A stretch of DNA of 64,000 nt from CAVQKZ01 sp963837325 (lineage in GTDB: Bacteria; Actinomycetota; Actinomycetes; Mycobacteriales; Jatrophihabitantaceae). Of the stretch, positions 43,038 through 52,259 are shown one piece after another. The stretch is from NCBI GenBank assembly GCA_963837325.1, contig CAWIMV010000001.1, forward strand, positions 434,001-498,000, in the 5' to 3' direction. The notes beneath the pieces were generated by a model, which had not been told where the DNA came from, searched no databases, and saw only the letters and a program-made list of their open reading frames with translations. Positions within the stretch are counted from its first letter, which is position 1. Every line of letters begins with the position of its first letter. Both the position numbers and the translations under genes were made by a program.

Positions 43038-46000
43038 ATGAATCGACGTGGAGCAACGCGAGTCTCGCTGGCCGCCTGCCTGCTGGCAGTGGTGGCGGCT
43101 GTGCTGTCGTTCGGGTCCGCTGCTCGGGCCGCGGGCACCCCGCCGCTCGGATCGGGCACCGCCTCCGCACGTCCCGCACAACTCGCGCCGGTGCAGCCTG
43201 CTCAGCCGTCGTCCAGCCCGGCGAACTACACGCCGGCGCCGTGCAACGCGGCGCCGAAGAAGTCCGCAAAGCTCGCGGGCAAGGCGATCGCTCGCTGTTA
43301 CGCGATGGTGCGCACGGCGCCAGATCACCAGATCACGCCCGACGCCGGCGCACCGCCGGCGGGGGCGCTCGGGCCGGCCGACATCCAGGACGCGTACAAC
43401 CTGCCCGACACCGGAGACGGCCAGACGGTAGCGGTCGTCGATGCATTCGGTGCCTCGACCGCCGAGGCCGATCTGGCCACGTTCCGCTCCCACTACGGGC
43501 TGCCCGCGTGCACGACCGCGAACGGTTGCTTCCGGAAGGTGGACCAGGACGGCGGCACCGACTATCCCGGCGACGACAACGGGTGGGCCATGGAGACCGC
43601 GCTCGACCTCGATGCCGTCTCGGCCGCCTGCCCGAAGTGCCACATCCTGCTGGTCGAGGCAAATGATCCCAGCGGAGACGGCCTCGGCGTGGCCGTCGAC
43701 ACGGCAGTGCGCCTGGGCGCGAAATACGTCTCGAACTCCTACGGCGTGCCTGGCGAATTCGGCTCCGAACAGGACGCCGACCACTTCTACAACCATCCGG
43801 GCGTCGTGGTCACGGCGTCGACCGGTGACACCGGCAACATGACCAACTGGCCGGCCGCCAACCCGAACGTCGTCGCCGTGGCCGGTACGCGGTTGGGCCG
43901 AGACAATTCCGCCCGGGGCTGGTCGGAAACGGCATGGGCGGCCGGCGGATCGGGCTGCTCACCGTACGAGCCGAAGCCGGGCTACCAGAACACCATCTCC
44001 ACCGGTTGTGATCGCCGGGCGATCGGTGACATCTCCGCCGATGCCGATCCGGCGACCGGCCTGGCCGTCTACGACACTCTCGGCTTCGACGGTTGGCTGC
44101 AGGTGGGTGGCACCAGCCTGTCGTCCCCGCTGGTCGCGGCCATGTACGCGCTGGCCGGCCCGCCGGCGTCGGGTACGAACCCGGTGACTTATCCATACGC
44201 GGCAGCGCCGGGCACCCTTTTCGATGTCACCGAAGGCACCAATGGCGACTGCGGCAATGTGCTTTGCGAGGCGGGAACAGGCTGGGATGGTCCGACTGGT
44301 CTGGGCACGCCCAACGGTGTTGCTGGCTTGACGAGTGGCCCGCACGGCGACATCACCGGTCACGTCACCGATCAGGGCACCGGCAAGCCCATTGCCGGCG
44401 CGACGGTGTCGACGAGCCCCGGTGGGTATTCGACGACGACGGCTGCGAACGGCGAGTACGATCTGACGCTTCCGCCTGGCTCCTACGTCGCCACCGCAAC
44501 CGCCTTCGGCTACGGCTCGCACGCCCAGCCCGGCCTGGTCGTGGACGAAGACCAGACCGCGACCGCGAGCTTCACGCTGGCCGCCGTGCCCAGCCACACC
44601 CTGTCCGGCACGGTCACCGACGGCTCCGGACACGGCTGGCCGCTGTACGCGAAGGTCGCCATCGATGGCTACCCGGACGGCGCGGTCTACACCGACCCGT
44701 ACACCGGCCACTACCGCGTCCAGTTGCCGGAGCAGACCAGCTACGCGTTGCACGTCAGCGCTGCCGCCTTGCCGGGCTACCAGACGGCAGACCGCACAGC
44801 TCACGTCGGTGCGGCCGACCAGTCGCTCGACATCGCCGTACCGGTCGACAAGGCGGCATGTACGGCGCCGGGCTACCGATTCGACGGCACCACCGAGTCG
44901 TTCAGCGGGTGGAACGGCAGTACCGCGTCGGATGGTTGGACGAGCGTCGCCAACGAACCCGACGGCGGTCGCTGGCAGTTCGACAACCCCGGCAACACAG
45001 AGTCGCCGGCTGGCGATCCCGACTTCGCTATCACCGACGCCTTCCAGTGGAGTACAGCGGATCCGCCACGGGACATGGACCTGACTTCGGCAGCGGTCGA
45101 TCTGTCCGGGCAGAGTGCGCCCGAATTCGGCTTCGACACGATGTACGTCGCGTCGCAGGTGAAACAACCGGACGAGCAGACCGGAACCGTCAGCGTCAGC
45201 ATCGACGGCGGCAAGACCTGGACCACCTCGTGGACGTTCTCCGAGTTCGATTTCGCCGGGCGCCTCGAACTGCCGATCGCACAGGCGGCAGGTCAGTCGG
45301 ACGTACGAATTCGATTCCACTTCACGGCGCACAGCGTGTTCGACAACTACTGGGCGATCGACAATGTGTTCCTCGGCTCGCGAACCTGCCTGCCGATCGA
45401 CGGTGGCCTGGTGGCCGGTGTGCTCACGGACGGCAATACCGGTGATGCGCTCAACGGCGCCACCGTCGCGAGCGTTGACCGGCCGAGCGAGTCGGGCGAG
45501 TCACGTGACACGGCTTCGCTGGCAAGCCCCAGCGGGTACTACACGGTCTTCAGTTCGCTGACCGGCACGCACCAGTTCACCGCGTCTGACGGCAGGTACA
45601 CGCCGGCAACCGCATCCGTCGTCGTGACGGCGAACGACGTCACCCGTAAGGACTGGACCCTCGGTGCCGGGCATCTGTCGGTAGGTCCAGGCAGCGTCTC
45701 GGTGACCGAAAGCCTCGGGACCGCCAAGACCGCGAAAGTGACCCTGCGCAACGACGGGACTGCGCCGACACACATCACGGTCGGTGAGCAGAGCGGAGCG
45801 TTCACGCCGATGGCGGGAGCGCAGCCGTCCTATGCCGTGCACCGGGTCAAGGTCGTCGGGAAGGTGACGCCGCTGACGGCACCCGTGAAGCAGGACGGTG
45901 GCGCGCACCTGCCGGGTGCTACGCCGGCTGACCCGAGCTGGACGCCGATCGCGGACTATCCCAGCCCGATCTTCAACAACGCCGTGGCGCGCGACGACCG

Positions 46001-47291
46001 CGACGGCAAGGTCTACTCCGTCGGCGGCTCAACGAACGGCGGCGGTGCGTTCGTCGCCAACGGCTACGTCTATGACCCGGCGTCCCAGCGGTGGAGCGCA
46101 ATCAAGAATGCGCCGAAGGCGCTCGTCGGGGCGACTGCGACGTTCATCAACGGCAAGCTGTACCTGTTCGGCGGGCTGCTCCCCAATCAGACCGTAACGG
46201 CGACCGGGTACTCCTACGACCCGGCGGGGAACAGTTGGTCGCGCCTGGCCGACATGCCGCAACCGTCGGCCCTCGCCCGGGCGGCCGTGCTCGACGGGCA
46301 GGTGTACGTCATCGGTGGCTGTGTTGACTTCGTCTGCCACTCGTCCGCGCACACCTACCGCTACAACCCGGGCAATGACAGTTGGGTCCGCCTCGCCGAC
46401 TACCCGAACGTGGTGGCCGACGGTGCGTGCGCCGGCCTCGGCAAGGCGGTCGTCTGTGCTGGGGGCGGGCAGAACGGGCAGAGCCTGGACTCGACGTTGA
46501 TCTATCACCCCGGCACCGACACCTGGGCCCGCGGTGCCGACATGCCCTACGACGCATACGGGATGGCCTTCAGCGGCGCGAACGGCAAGTTACAGGTGGC
46601 CGGCGGGTTCACCCTAGGCGTTGGGGTCACTGATGAGGCCGCCGAGTACAACCCCGCGACCAACAGCTGGCGCGACCTGCCGAGCACTAACACCCCGCTC
46701 TACGGGGCGGGCTCGGCGTGTGGCCTGTACCAGGTCGGCGGCTTCGATCCGCACGGCCCGGCCACCCGGGCTGATGCGGTGCTCCTCGCGGGCTACGACC
46801 AGTGCGTCGCGGGACCGTCGTGGCTGTCGACGAACACGTCCGACGTACAGCTCGGCCCCGGCAACTCGAGCACGGTCACGGTCACGCTGAACTCGGCCGG
46901 CCTCACTCAGCCGGGCAACTACGCCGGCTCGCTATGGATAGACACCGACACGCCCTACCGCTTCGCGCCGGTCGAGGTGTCACTGCACGTCACAGCGCCG
47001 TCGACTTGGGGCAAGGTCTCCGGCTCGGTGGCTGACGCGACCAGCGGCGCTGCGCTCGCCGGGGCGACCGTCGTCATCTGCACGATGTACGACAAGCGCT
47101 CGGGAGCCTGCGGGCCGGTGACCTACACGTTCAAGACCGACGAGTCCGGCAAGTACCAGCTATGGCTGAACAAGGGCTACCGCCCCCTTCAGGTCAGCGC
47201 CGCAAAGGACGGATATGACCCGTCGGCGCGGCTGGCCACGATCACCAGCGGTGCGACCACCACCGTCAACTTCACGCTCAAGAGGAGCTAG
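43038..47291 (+). CDS. Giant secreted S53 (sedolisin-like) peptidase with Kelch and carboxypeptidase-regulatory domains, copy 1
   Basis: 1417 residues from the ATG after CCAGGAGGCAATCCCC. Signal peptide to about residue 32. The peptidase at ~110-440 has the S53 Glu-x3-Asp pair (E186, D190 in WAMETALDLD), oxyanion Asp (D264, STGDTG) and Ser (S360, GGTSLSSPL). Carboxypeptidase-regulatory-like domain at ~445-530 (ITGHVTDQGTGKPIAGATVS), then a second one and a jelly-roll-like module (YRFDGTTESFSGWNGS). Kelch repeats lie at ~970-1220 (VYSVGGSTNGG, LYLFGGLLPN, VYVIGGCVDF), and a final regulatory-like domain ends the protein. The S53 propeptide seems short. Tandem paralogue follows after five bases. 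Confidence 0.88.
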   Translation: MNRRGATRVSLAACLLAVVAAVLSFGSAARAAGTPPLGSGTASARPAQLAPVQPAQPSSSPANYTPAPCNAAPKKSAKLAGKAIARCYAMVRTAPDHQITPDAGAPPAGALGPADIQDAYNLPDTGDGQTVAVVDAFGASTAEADLATFRSHYGLPACTTANGCFRKVDQDGGTDYPGDDNGWAMETALDLDAVSAACPKCHILLVEANDPSGDGLGVAVDTAVRLGAKYVSNSYGVPGEFGSEQDADHFYNHPGVVVTASTGDTGNMTNWPAANPNVVAVAGTRLGRDNSARGWSETAWAAGGSGCSPYEPKPGYQNTISTGCDRRAIGDISADADPATGLAVYDTLGFDGWLQVGGTSLSSPLVAAMYALAGPPASGTNPVTYPYAAAPGTLFDVTEGTNGDCGNVLCEAGTGWDGPTGLGTPNGVAGLTSGPHGDITGHVTDQGTGKPIAGATVSTSPGGYSTTTAANGEYDLTLPPGSYVATATAFGYGSHAQPGLVVDEDQTATASFTLAAVPSHTLSGTVTDGSGHGWPLYAKVAIDGYPDGAVYTDPYTGHYRVQLPEQTSYALHVSAAALPGYQTADRTAHVGAADQSLDIAVPVDKAACTAPGYRFDGTTESFSGWNGSTASDGWTSVANEPDGGRWQFDNPGNTESPAGDPDFAITDAFQWSTADPPRDMDLTSAAVDLSGQSAPEFGFDTMYVASQVKQPDEQTGTVSVSIDGGKTWTTSWTFSEFDFAGRLELPIAQAAGQSDVRIRFHFTAHSVFDNYWAIDNVFLGSRTCLPIDGGLVAGVLTDGNTGDALNGATVASVDRPSESGESRDTASLASPSGYYTVFSSLTGTHQFTASDGRYTPATASVVVTANDVTRKDWTLGAGHLSVGPGSVSVTESLGTAKTAKVTLRNDGTAPTHITVGEQSGAFTPMAGAQPSYAVHRVKVVGKVTPLTAPVKQDGGAHLPGATPADPSWTPIADYPSPIFNNAVARDDRDGKVYSVGGSTNGGGAFVANGYVYDPASQRWSAIKNAPKALVGATATFINGKLYLFGGLLPNQTVTATGYSYDPAGNSWSRLADMPQPSALARAAVLDGQVYVIGGCVDFVCHSSAHTYRYNPGNDSWVRLADYPNVVADGACAGLGKAVVCAGGGQNGQSLDSTLIYHPGTDTWARGADMPYDAYGMAFSGANGKLQVAGGFTLGVGVTDEAAEYNPATNSWRDLPSTNTPLYGAGSACGLYQVGGFDPHGPATRADAVLLAGYDQCVAGPSWLSTNTSDVQLGPGNSSTVTVTLNSAGLTQPGNYAGSLWIDTDTPYRFAPVEVSLHVTAPSTWGKVSGSVADATSGAALAGATVVICTMYDKRSGACGPVTYTFKTDESGKYQLWLNKGYRPLQVSAAKDGYDPSARLATITSGATTTVNFTLKRS

Positions 47292-47296
47292 GGCAG

Positions 47297-50200
47297 ATGC
47301 GATTTCTTCTCCGACGTTCGAGCGTGCAGGTCGCCGGCCTGGCCGCACTGGCGCTGCTGATTGGGACGGCGCCCGCCGTCGCAGCTCCCGCGGCGCCGAG
47401 CCGACCGGCGCCATCCACGGCGCCGACCACCACGGCGACGGACTACACCCCGGCGTCCTGCAACAAGCCCGGCACGAGCAAGTCCGGCGACCACATTGCG
47501 CGGTGCTTCGCGGTCGTGCGGACGGCGAAGAACGGCCGAGTCCAACCGCACACCGACGCCCCGCCTGAGGGTGCACTCGGGCCGGCGCAGCTCAAGGATG
47601 CGTATCGCCTCCCCGGCACCGGCCAGGGTCAGACGGTGGCGATCGTCGACGCGTTCGGTGACACGCATGCCGAGGCGGATCTCGCCGCCTTCCGGTCGGA
47701 GTACGGCTTGCCTGCCTGCACTACCGACAACGGGTGCTTCACCAAGGTCGACGAGCACGGTGGCACCAACTACCCGGTCGACGACAAGGGCTGGGCGGTC
47801 GAGACGTCTCTCGACCTCGATGCGGTTTCGGCGGCCTGCCCGAACTGCCACATCCTGCTCGTGCAGGGCGCCACCGCGGGAGTCGACAGCCTGGGCATTG
47901 CCGTCGACACCGCAGTGCGGCTGGGCGCCAAGTTCGTCTCGAACTCCTACGGCATCCCCAACGAGTTCCCCAGCGAGCGCGACTACGATCGCTACTACGA
48001 CCACTCTGGTGTCGCGGTCGTTGCGTCCACCGGCGATGTAGGCGCCGTGCAGAGCTTCCCGTCGACCAATCCGAACGTGGTCGCGGTCGGCGGAACGACA
48101 CTCACCGCCGATGCCTCGGCTCCGCGGGGCTGGCGTGAGGAAGCGTGGGCCGACGGTGGCTCCGGCTGCTCGCTTTACGAAGCGAGACCTGCCTACCAGA
48201 GCGGCATCGACACCGGCTGCCCTAACGCCCGCGCGACGGCCGACGTCTCCGCCGACGCTGACCCGGCGACCGGGCTCGCCGTTTACGACACGCTCGGCCA
48301 GGACGGCTGGCTGCAGGTCGGCGGCACCAGTCTGGCCGCGCCGTTGGTGGCGGCGATGTATGCGCTCGCCGGAACCCCGGCGGGCGGCACGTATCCGGTG
48401 AGCTACCCGTACGAGGCGCCCAGCAGCGATCTGTTCGATGTCACTGCCGGATCGAACGGGTCGTGCGGAAACGTGGTCTGCCAGTCCGGCCGCGGCTGGG
48501 ACGGCCCCAGCGGCGTCGGCACACCGAACGGAGTCAAGGCGCTGGCGGCCAGCGCGCACGGCGACATCGCCGGGACGGTGACTGACTCGGGTACCGGCCG
48601 GCCCATCGAGGGCGCCACCGTGTCGACGCCCGAAGGATATTCAGCAACGACGGATGCGTTGGGCCACTACGACCTGCACGTCGCGGTGGGCAGCTACGAC
48701 GTGACGGCGGAGGCATTCGGGTACACCTCGACGACGCGAACCGGTCTGGACGTAGGTGCGGGCCGGACGATCAGCGCGGACTTCGCGTTAGCCGGTCTGC
48801 CGCGGCACACCCTGTCGGGCACGGTGACGGACGGCTCCGGCCACGGCTGGCCGTTATACGGCAAGATCACCGTCGACGGCTATCACGGCGCCGTCTACAC
48901 CGATCCGTTCACCGGCCACTACACCGTCGAGTTGCCGCAGCGCAGCGACTACATTCTGCACGTGTCGCCGGTGTACTCCGGATACGCGACGAGCGACGTG
49001 CCGGTTCACGTGGGCGCGGTGGACCTGAAACGCAACGTCAAGGTGCTGGTCGACGCGTCGACGTGCACGGCACCGGGGTACGCCTATCGCTACGACGGCG
49101 TCCGGACGGACTTCGAGGGATGGACCGGTTCGACGCCGAAGGACGGCTGGACGGTCACCGACGGCGCCGGCAGCGGTTACACCTGGAGATTCGACGACCC
49201 AGGCAGCCGCGGCAACCGCACCGGCGGCTCCGGCGATTTTGCCATCATCGACCCCACCCACAACGGCGTAGCCACGGCGCAGGACGCGTCCTTGGTGTCC
49301 CCGGTCCTGGACCTGACCGGTCAGGCCAGCCCGGAAATCGACTTCGCATCGCTGTACAGCGGGGCCTTCGCCGAGGACATCGCCGATGTCGACGTCAGCA
49401 TTGACGGTGGCACGAGCTGGGCCAAGGTCTGGGAGGCTGCGCCGTACAACAGCGGGGGGGCCCTGCGGATCGCGATCCCGCTCGCCGCCGGTCACAACAG
49501 CGTGCGGATCCGGTTCCACTACGTCTACACGCCCGCGGATGACACGAACGCAATCTACTGGCAGGTCGATGATGTCTTCATCGGAAACCGCGCGTGCGAC
49601 CCGGTGCGTGGCGGGCTGGTCACCGGCCTGGTCAGCGACGGCAACACGCACGGTCCGGTCAATGGCACGACCGTAACGAGCCCGGCCGACGCGGTAGGTG
49701 GTATCGCAGCGACGACGCCGGAAGATTCGAACCTGCCAGACGGGTTCTACTGGCTGGAGAGTTCGACGACTGGTGCACGGGGCTTCACGGCGTCCTACGG
49801 TCACTATTCGCCGGCTCAGGCCACCGTCTCCGTGGTCGCGAACCGCGTCACCCGTCAAGACTGGATACTGCGGGCCGGGCACCTCACCGTCACGCCGGGC
49901 AAGATCGCGGTCTCCGAAGCGCTCGGCGGGTCGAAGACGGCCAAGGTCACGCTGGGCAACGACGGCACGGAACCGGTGCACGTCACGCTCGGCGAGCACC
50001 GCGGCGGATTCACCCCGATGTCCGCACCGGCCCAGCGAACCGGCGCGCCCTTGCAGCGTATCGATGTGTCCGGTCAAGACGTCTTCGGTCCGATGAAGCC
50101 AACGTCCAGGACGCCGAGCACGTCGTCCGGCCCGGCCGCGCCGTCCGCCGCGCCGTGGGTGCCGGTGGCCGACTACCCGACGCCGATCGCGAACAGCGCC

Positions 50201-51553
50201 GTCGCATACAACTCCCTCGACGGGAAGGTCTACTCGGTTGGTGGCGTGACGAACGTGGGAGCCGTCCCGACCGGCTATGCCTACTCGGTTGCCAGCCAGC
50301 GCTGGCAGCAAATCGCATCGTTGCCCGACGCCATCTCCGCTGCCGCCGGGGCGTTCATCGACGGCACGATGTACGTGGCCGGCGGTTGGCGTGGATCGGG
50401 TGCGACGACGAAAACCGTGTACGCCTACCACCCGACGACGAACACGTGGTCCCAGGTGGCCGACCTGCCGCGAGCGTTGAGCGCGGCCAGCGTTGCCGTC
50501 CTCGCCGGGCAGATGTACGTCATCGGCGGCTGCCTCGCAGACTGCGCACCGACGTCGGCTACCGTGTACCGATACGACGCCGGCAGCGACCGCTGGAGCC
50601 AGCTGGCCGACTACCCGCAGCGGGTCGAATTTGCCGCCTGTGCGGGCCTCGCGGGCGAGGTCATCTGCGCTGGCGGGGCCGACGCCGAAACCGACACCGC
50701 GTCGACCTACCGCTACCACCCGGACACCGATACGTGGACGAAGGCGGCGGACATGCCCTACGACAACTTCGGCATGGCCTACGGCGGCGCGAACGGCAAG
50801 CTCCAGGTCGCCAGCGGAGTCACTGAGAACGCCACGGTGCTCACCAACCGGTCTGCCGAATACGACCCGGCTACTGACACCTGGTCTGCGCTGCCCAACG
50901 CGAACAACTCAGAATTCCGCGGTGGCAGCGCCTGCGGCCTCTACCAGGTCGGCGGCCTGACCGTTGACGGCGTCAACGCCACGGCGCACGACTTCGCGGA
51001 ACTACTGCCCGGCTACGACCAATGCGGTGCCGCCGATGCCGACGTGCCCTGGCTCATTGCGAGCGACTCTGCGTTCGACCTCGCGCCGGGCCAGTCCGTC
51101 ACGGTGACGATCGCGCTCGACTCGACGACGGTCGCGCAGCCCGGCAGTTACGCGGCCAAGCTGTCCGTCGGCACCGACTCGCCGTATGTGTACGCGCCAG
51201 TCGACGTCGCCATGCAGGTAAAGCCGCCGGCGGCGTGGGGCAAGGTCACCGGGACCGTCATCGATGCCGGCAGCGGTGCTCCGCTAAGCGGCGCGACGGT
51301 GCGGATCTGCACCATGTACAACAAGGCAACCGGCGATTGCGGGCCCGTGACGTACACGCTGAAGACCGACGGTGCCGGTCGCTACGTGCTGTGGTTGAAC
51401 AAGGGTTACAGCCCACTTCAGATCATCGCGGCGAAGGATCTCTACGTGCAGCAGACCAAGATTGCGAAGGTGACGGCGGAGACGACGACCACTCTCGACT
51501 TCGCCCTGCGACAGTTGAATCCCGCCACTCGCAGGCCGCATCGTGGGCCGTGA
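47297..51553 (+). CDS. Giant secreted S53 peptidase with Kelch and carboxypeptidase-regulatory domains, copy 2
   Basis: 1418 residues, ATG after AGGAGCTAGGGCAG. Same architecture as copy 1: signal peptide, S53 triad E169/D173 (WAVETSLDLD) and S345 (GGTSLAAPL), regulatory-like domains (IAGTVTDSGTGRPIEGATVS), a jelly-roll-like module (YRYDGVRTDFEGWTGS), Kelch blades (YVAGGWRGSGATT, YVIGGCLADCA) and a C-terminal regulatory-like domain ending after LRQLNP. The two clearly arose by tandem duplication. Probably one operon. A nearly identical copy of the last ~435 bp lies at 5605-6042. Extracellular protein degradation is the likely role. Confidence 0.88.
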   Translation: MRFLLRRSSVQVAGLAALALLIGTAPAVAAPAAPSRPAPSTAPTTTATDYTPASCNKPGTSKSGDHIARCFAVVRTAKNGRVQPHTDAPPEGALGPAQLKDAYRLPGTGQGQTVAIVDAFGDTHAEADLAAFRSEYGLPACTTDNGCFTKVDEHGGTNYPVDDKGWAVETSLDLDAVSAACPNCHILLVQGATAGVDSLGIAVDTAVRLGAKFVSNSYGIPNEFPSERDYDRYYDHSGVAVVASTGDVGAVQSFPSTNPNVVAVGGTTLTADASAPRGWREEAWADGGSGCSLYEARPAYQSGIDTGCPNARATADVSADADPATGLAVYDTLGQDGWLQVGGTSLAAPLVAAMYALAGTPAGGTYPVSYPYEAPSSDLFDVTAGSNGSCGNVVCQSGRGWDGPSGVGTPNGVKALAASAHGDIAGTVTDSGTGRPIEGATVSTPEGYSATTDALGHYDLHVAVGSYDVTAEAFGYTSTTRTGLDVGAGRTISADFALAGLPRHTLSGTVTDGSGHGWPLYGKITVDGYHGAVYTDPFTGHYTVELPQRSDYILHVSPVYSGYATSDVPVHVGAVDLKRNVKVLVDASTCTAPGYAYRYDGVRTDFEGWTGSTPKDGWTVTDGAGSGYTWRFDDPGSRGNRTGGSGDFAIIDPTHNGVATAQDASLVSPVLDLTGQASPEIDFASLYSGAFAEDIADVDVSIDGGTSWAKVWEAAPYNSGGALRIAIPLAAGHNSVRIRFHYVYTPADDTNAIYWQVDDVFIGNRACDPVRGGLVTGLVSDGNTHGPVNGTTVTSPADAVGGIAATTPEDSNLPDGFYWLESSTTGARGFTASYGHYSPAQATVSVVANRVTRQDWILRAGHLTVTPGKIAVSEALGGSKTAKVTLGNDGTEPVHVTLGEHRGGFTPMSAPAQRTGAPLQRIDVSGQDVFGPMKPTSRTPSTSSGPAAPSAAPWVPVADYPTPIANSAVAYNSLDGKVYSVGGVTNVGAVPTGYAYSVASQRWQQIASLPDAISAAAGAFIDGTMYVAGGWRGSGATTKTVYAYHPTTNTWSQVADLPRALSAASVAVLAGQMYVIGGCLADCAPTSATVYRYDAGSDRWSQLADYPQRVEFAACAGLAGEVICAGGADAETDTASTYRYHPDTDTWTKAADMPYDNFGMAYGGANGKLQVASGVTENATVLTNRSAEYDPATDTWSALPNANNSEFRGGSACGLYQVGGLTVDGVNATAHDFAELLPGYDQCGAADADVPWLIASDSAFDLAPGQSVTVTIALDSTTVAQPGSYAAKLSVGTDSPYVYAPVDVAMQVKPPAAWGKVTGTVIDAGSGAPLSGATVRICTMYNKATGDCGPVTYTLKTDGAGRYVLWLNKGYSPLQIIAAKDLYVQQTKIAKVTAETTTTLDFALRQLNPATRRPHRGP

Positions 51554-51565
51554 CGTAGGCGATTG
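51130..51565 (+). repeat. Long-range repeat: parent of the fragment at 5605-6042
   Basis: The last part of the S53 copy-2 gene and ~12-20 bases after its stop are repeated at about 95 percent identity 45 kb upstream, in direct orientation. Similarity ends after GACGTAGGCGAT in both copies. Two direct repeats of this length could recombine and delete or loop out the intervening 45 kb, including the catabolic island. Confidence 0.85.
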
Positions 51566-51641
51566 ATCGGGCGGAGTTCGTCGAAGATCGGCGAGCCGGA
51601 CGCTGCCCGCAATGATCGGGGCTGACCTTGATCGTCGACGG

Positions 51642-52160
51642 TCATCCCGCCGAGGGGTCGGGGTGGACCGCGACGAATACGGAGGCCGGTATCCCGTCGG
51701 CATCATCGTCCGCGAAGGTGTCCAGCACCTCTCGCAACCGACGCATCAGTTCGGCTCGTCGTGCGTCGCTGAGCCTTACCCGCATGCGGACGGCATGCTC
51801 GAGGCGATCCTTTCCCACCTGGTCGAGCTCGGCCAGAAACGCCTCGAGCATCGCTGCGTTGGGGCGCTGCTCGTCGGCGATGTCCAGGCGCCAGGAATGG
51901 CCGTGCGAGCGATAAGGAATCTCCACACCACCGGCCGTGCGGGGTTGGGCATCCTGGGCTTCGAGCAGGCCGACGTCCAGCAGCCGCCGAACGTGGTAAT
52001 GCGCGCTCGCCGGACTGATCCCGAGTCGTTCCGCGAGCTGGCGGTTGGTGAGCGGCGCGTCCAGGGTTAGCCGCAGGATGCGCAGGCGGGTGGCCGACGC
52101 CAACGCCCGGATCTCGTCTTGGCTGGCCGGCCGCCGATTCGTCGAGCGGTCACGCGGCAC
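51642..52160 (-). CDS. ArsR-like winged-helix regulator
   Basis: 172 residues from a GTG at 52160. The helix-turn-helix reads EIRALASATRLRILRLTLDAPLTNRQLAERLGISPASAHYHVRRLLDVGLL, of the HTH_20/ArsR type. The C-terminal half is helical (MLEAFLAELDQVGKDRLEH, RRAELMRRLREVLDTF) without Cys, so metal sensing is unlikely. It is divergent from the M20/S9 peptidase operon with 99 bp between them. The 9-bp inverted repeat in that gap is its probable operator. Confidence 0.88.
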   Translation of the reverse strand: MPRDRSTNRRPASQDEIRALASATRLRILRLTLDAPLTNRQLAERLGISPASAHYHVRRLLDVGLLEAQDAQPRTAGGVEIPYRSHGHSWRLDIADEQRPNAAMLEAFLAELDQVGKDRLEHAVRMRVRLSDARRAELMRRLREVLDTFADDDADGIPASVFVAVHPDPSAG

Positions 52161-52196
52161 GCGCTGATGCTACGCAATCCGCTCTTCCGCGAATGA

Positions 52197-52226
52197 ATCT
52201 CGATTAGTACTCTCTCAAATCGAGAT
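52197..52226. promoter_or_regulatory. Inverted repeat in the ArsR/M20 divergent promoter
   Basis: ATCTCGATT (52197-52205) and AATCGAGAT (52218-52226) form a perfect 9-bp inverted repeat with a 12-bp spacer. It lies 37 bp from the regulator start and 33 bp from the peptidase start, so a bound regulator would cover both promoters. Confidence 0.7.
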
Positions 52227-52259
52227 GTGAACGTCTTTGCGGAGAGGCAGTGACACACG

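Noticed and set aside
48854..50719. A 621-codon minus-strand frame inside S53 copy 2
   Set aside because: Antisense to a clearly coding sequence, Arg/Gly/Val-rich composition, no start signal or known motif; explained by high GC.
51642..52160. Arsenic/metal-sensing function for the ArsR-like regulator
   Set aside because: No Cys pair or His ligands are present and it neighbours peptidases, not metal transporters.
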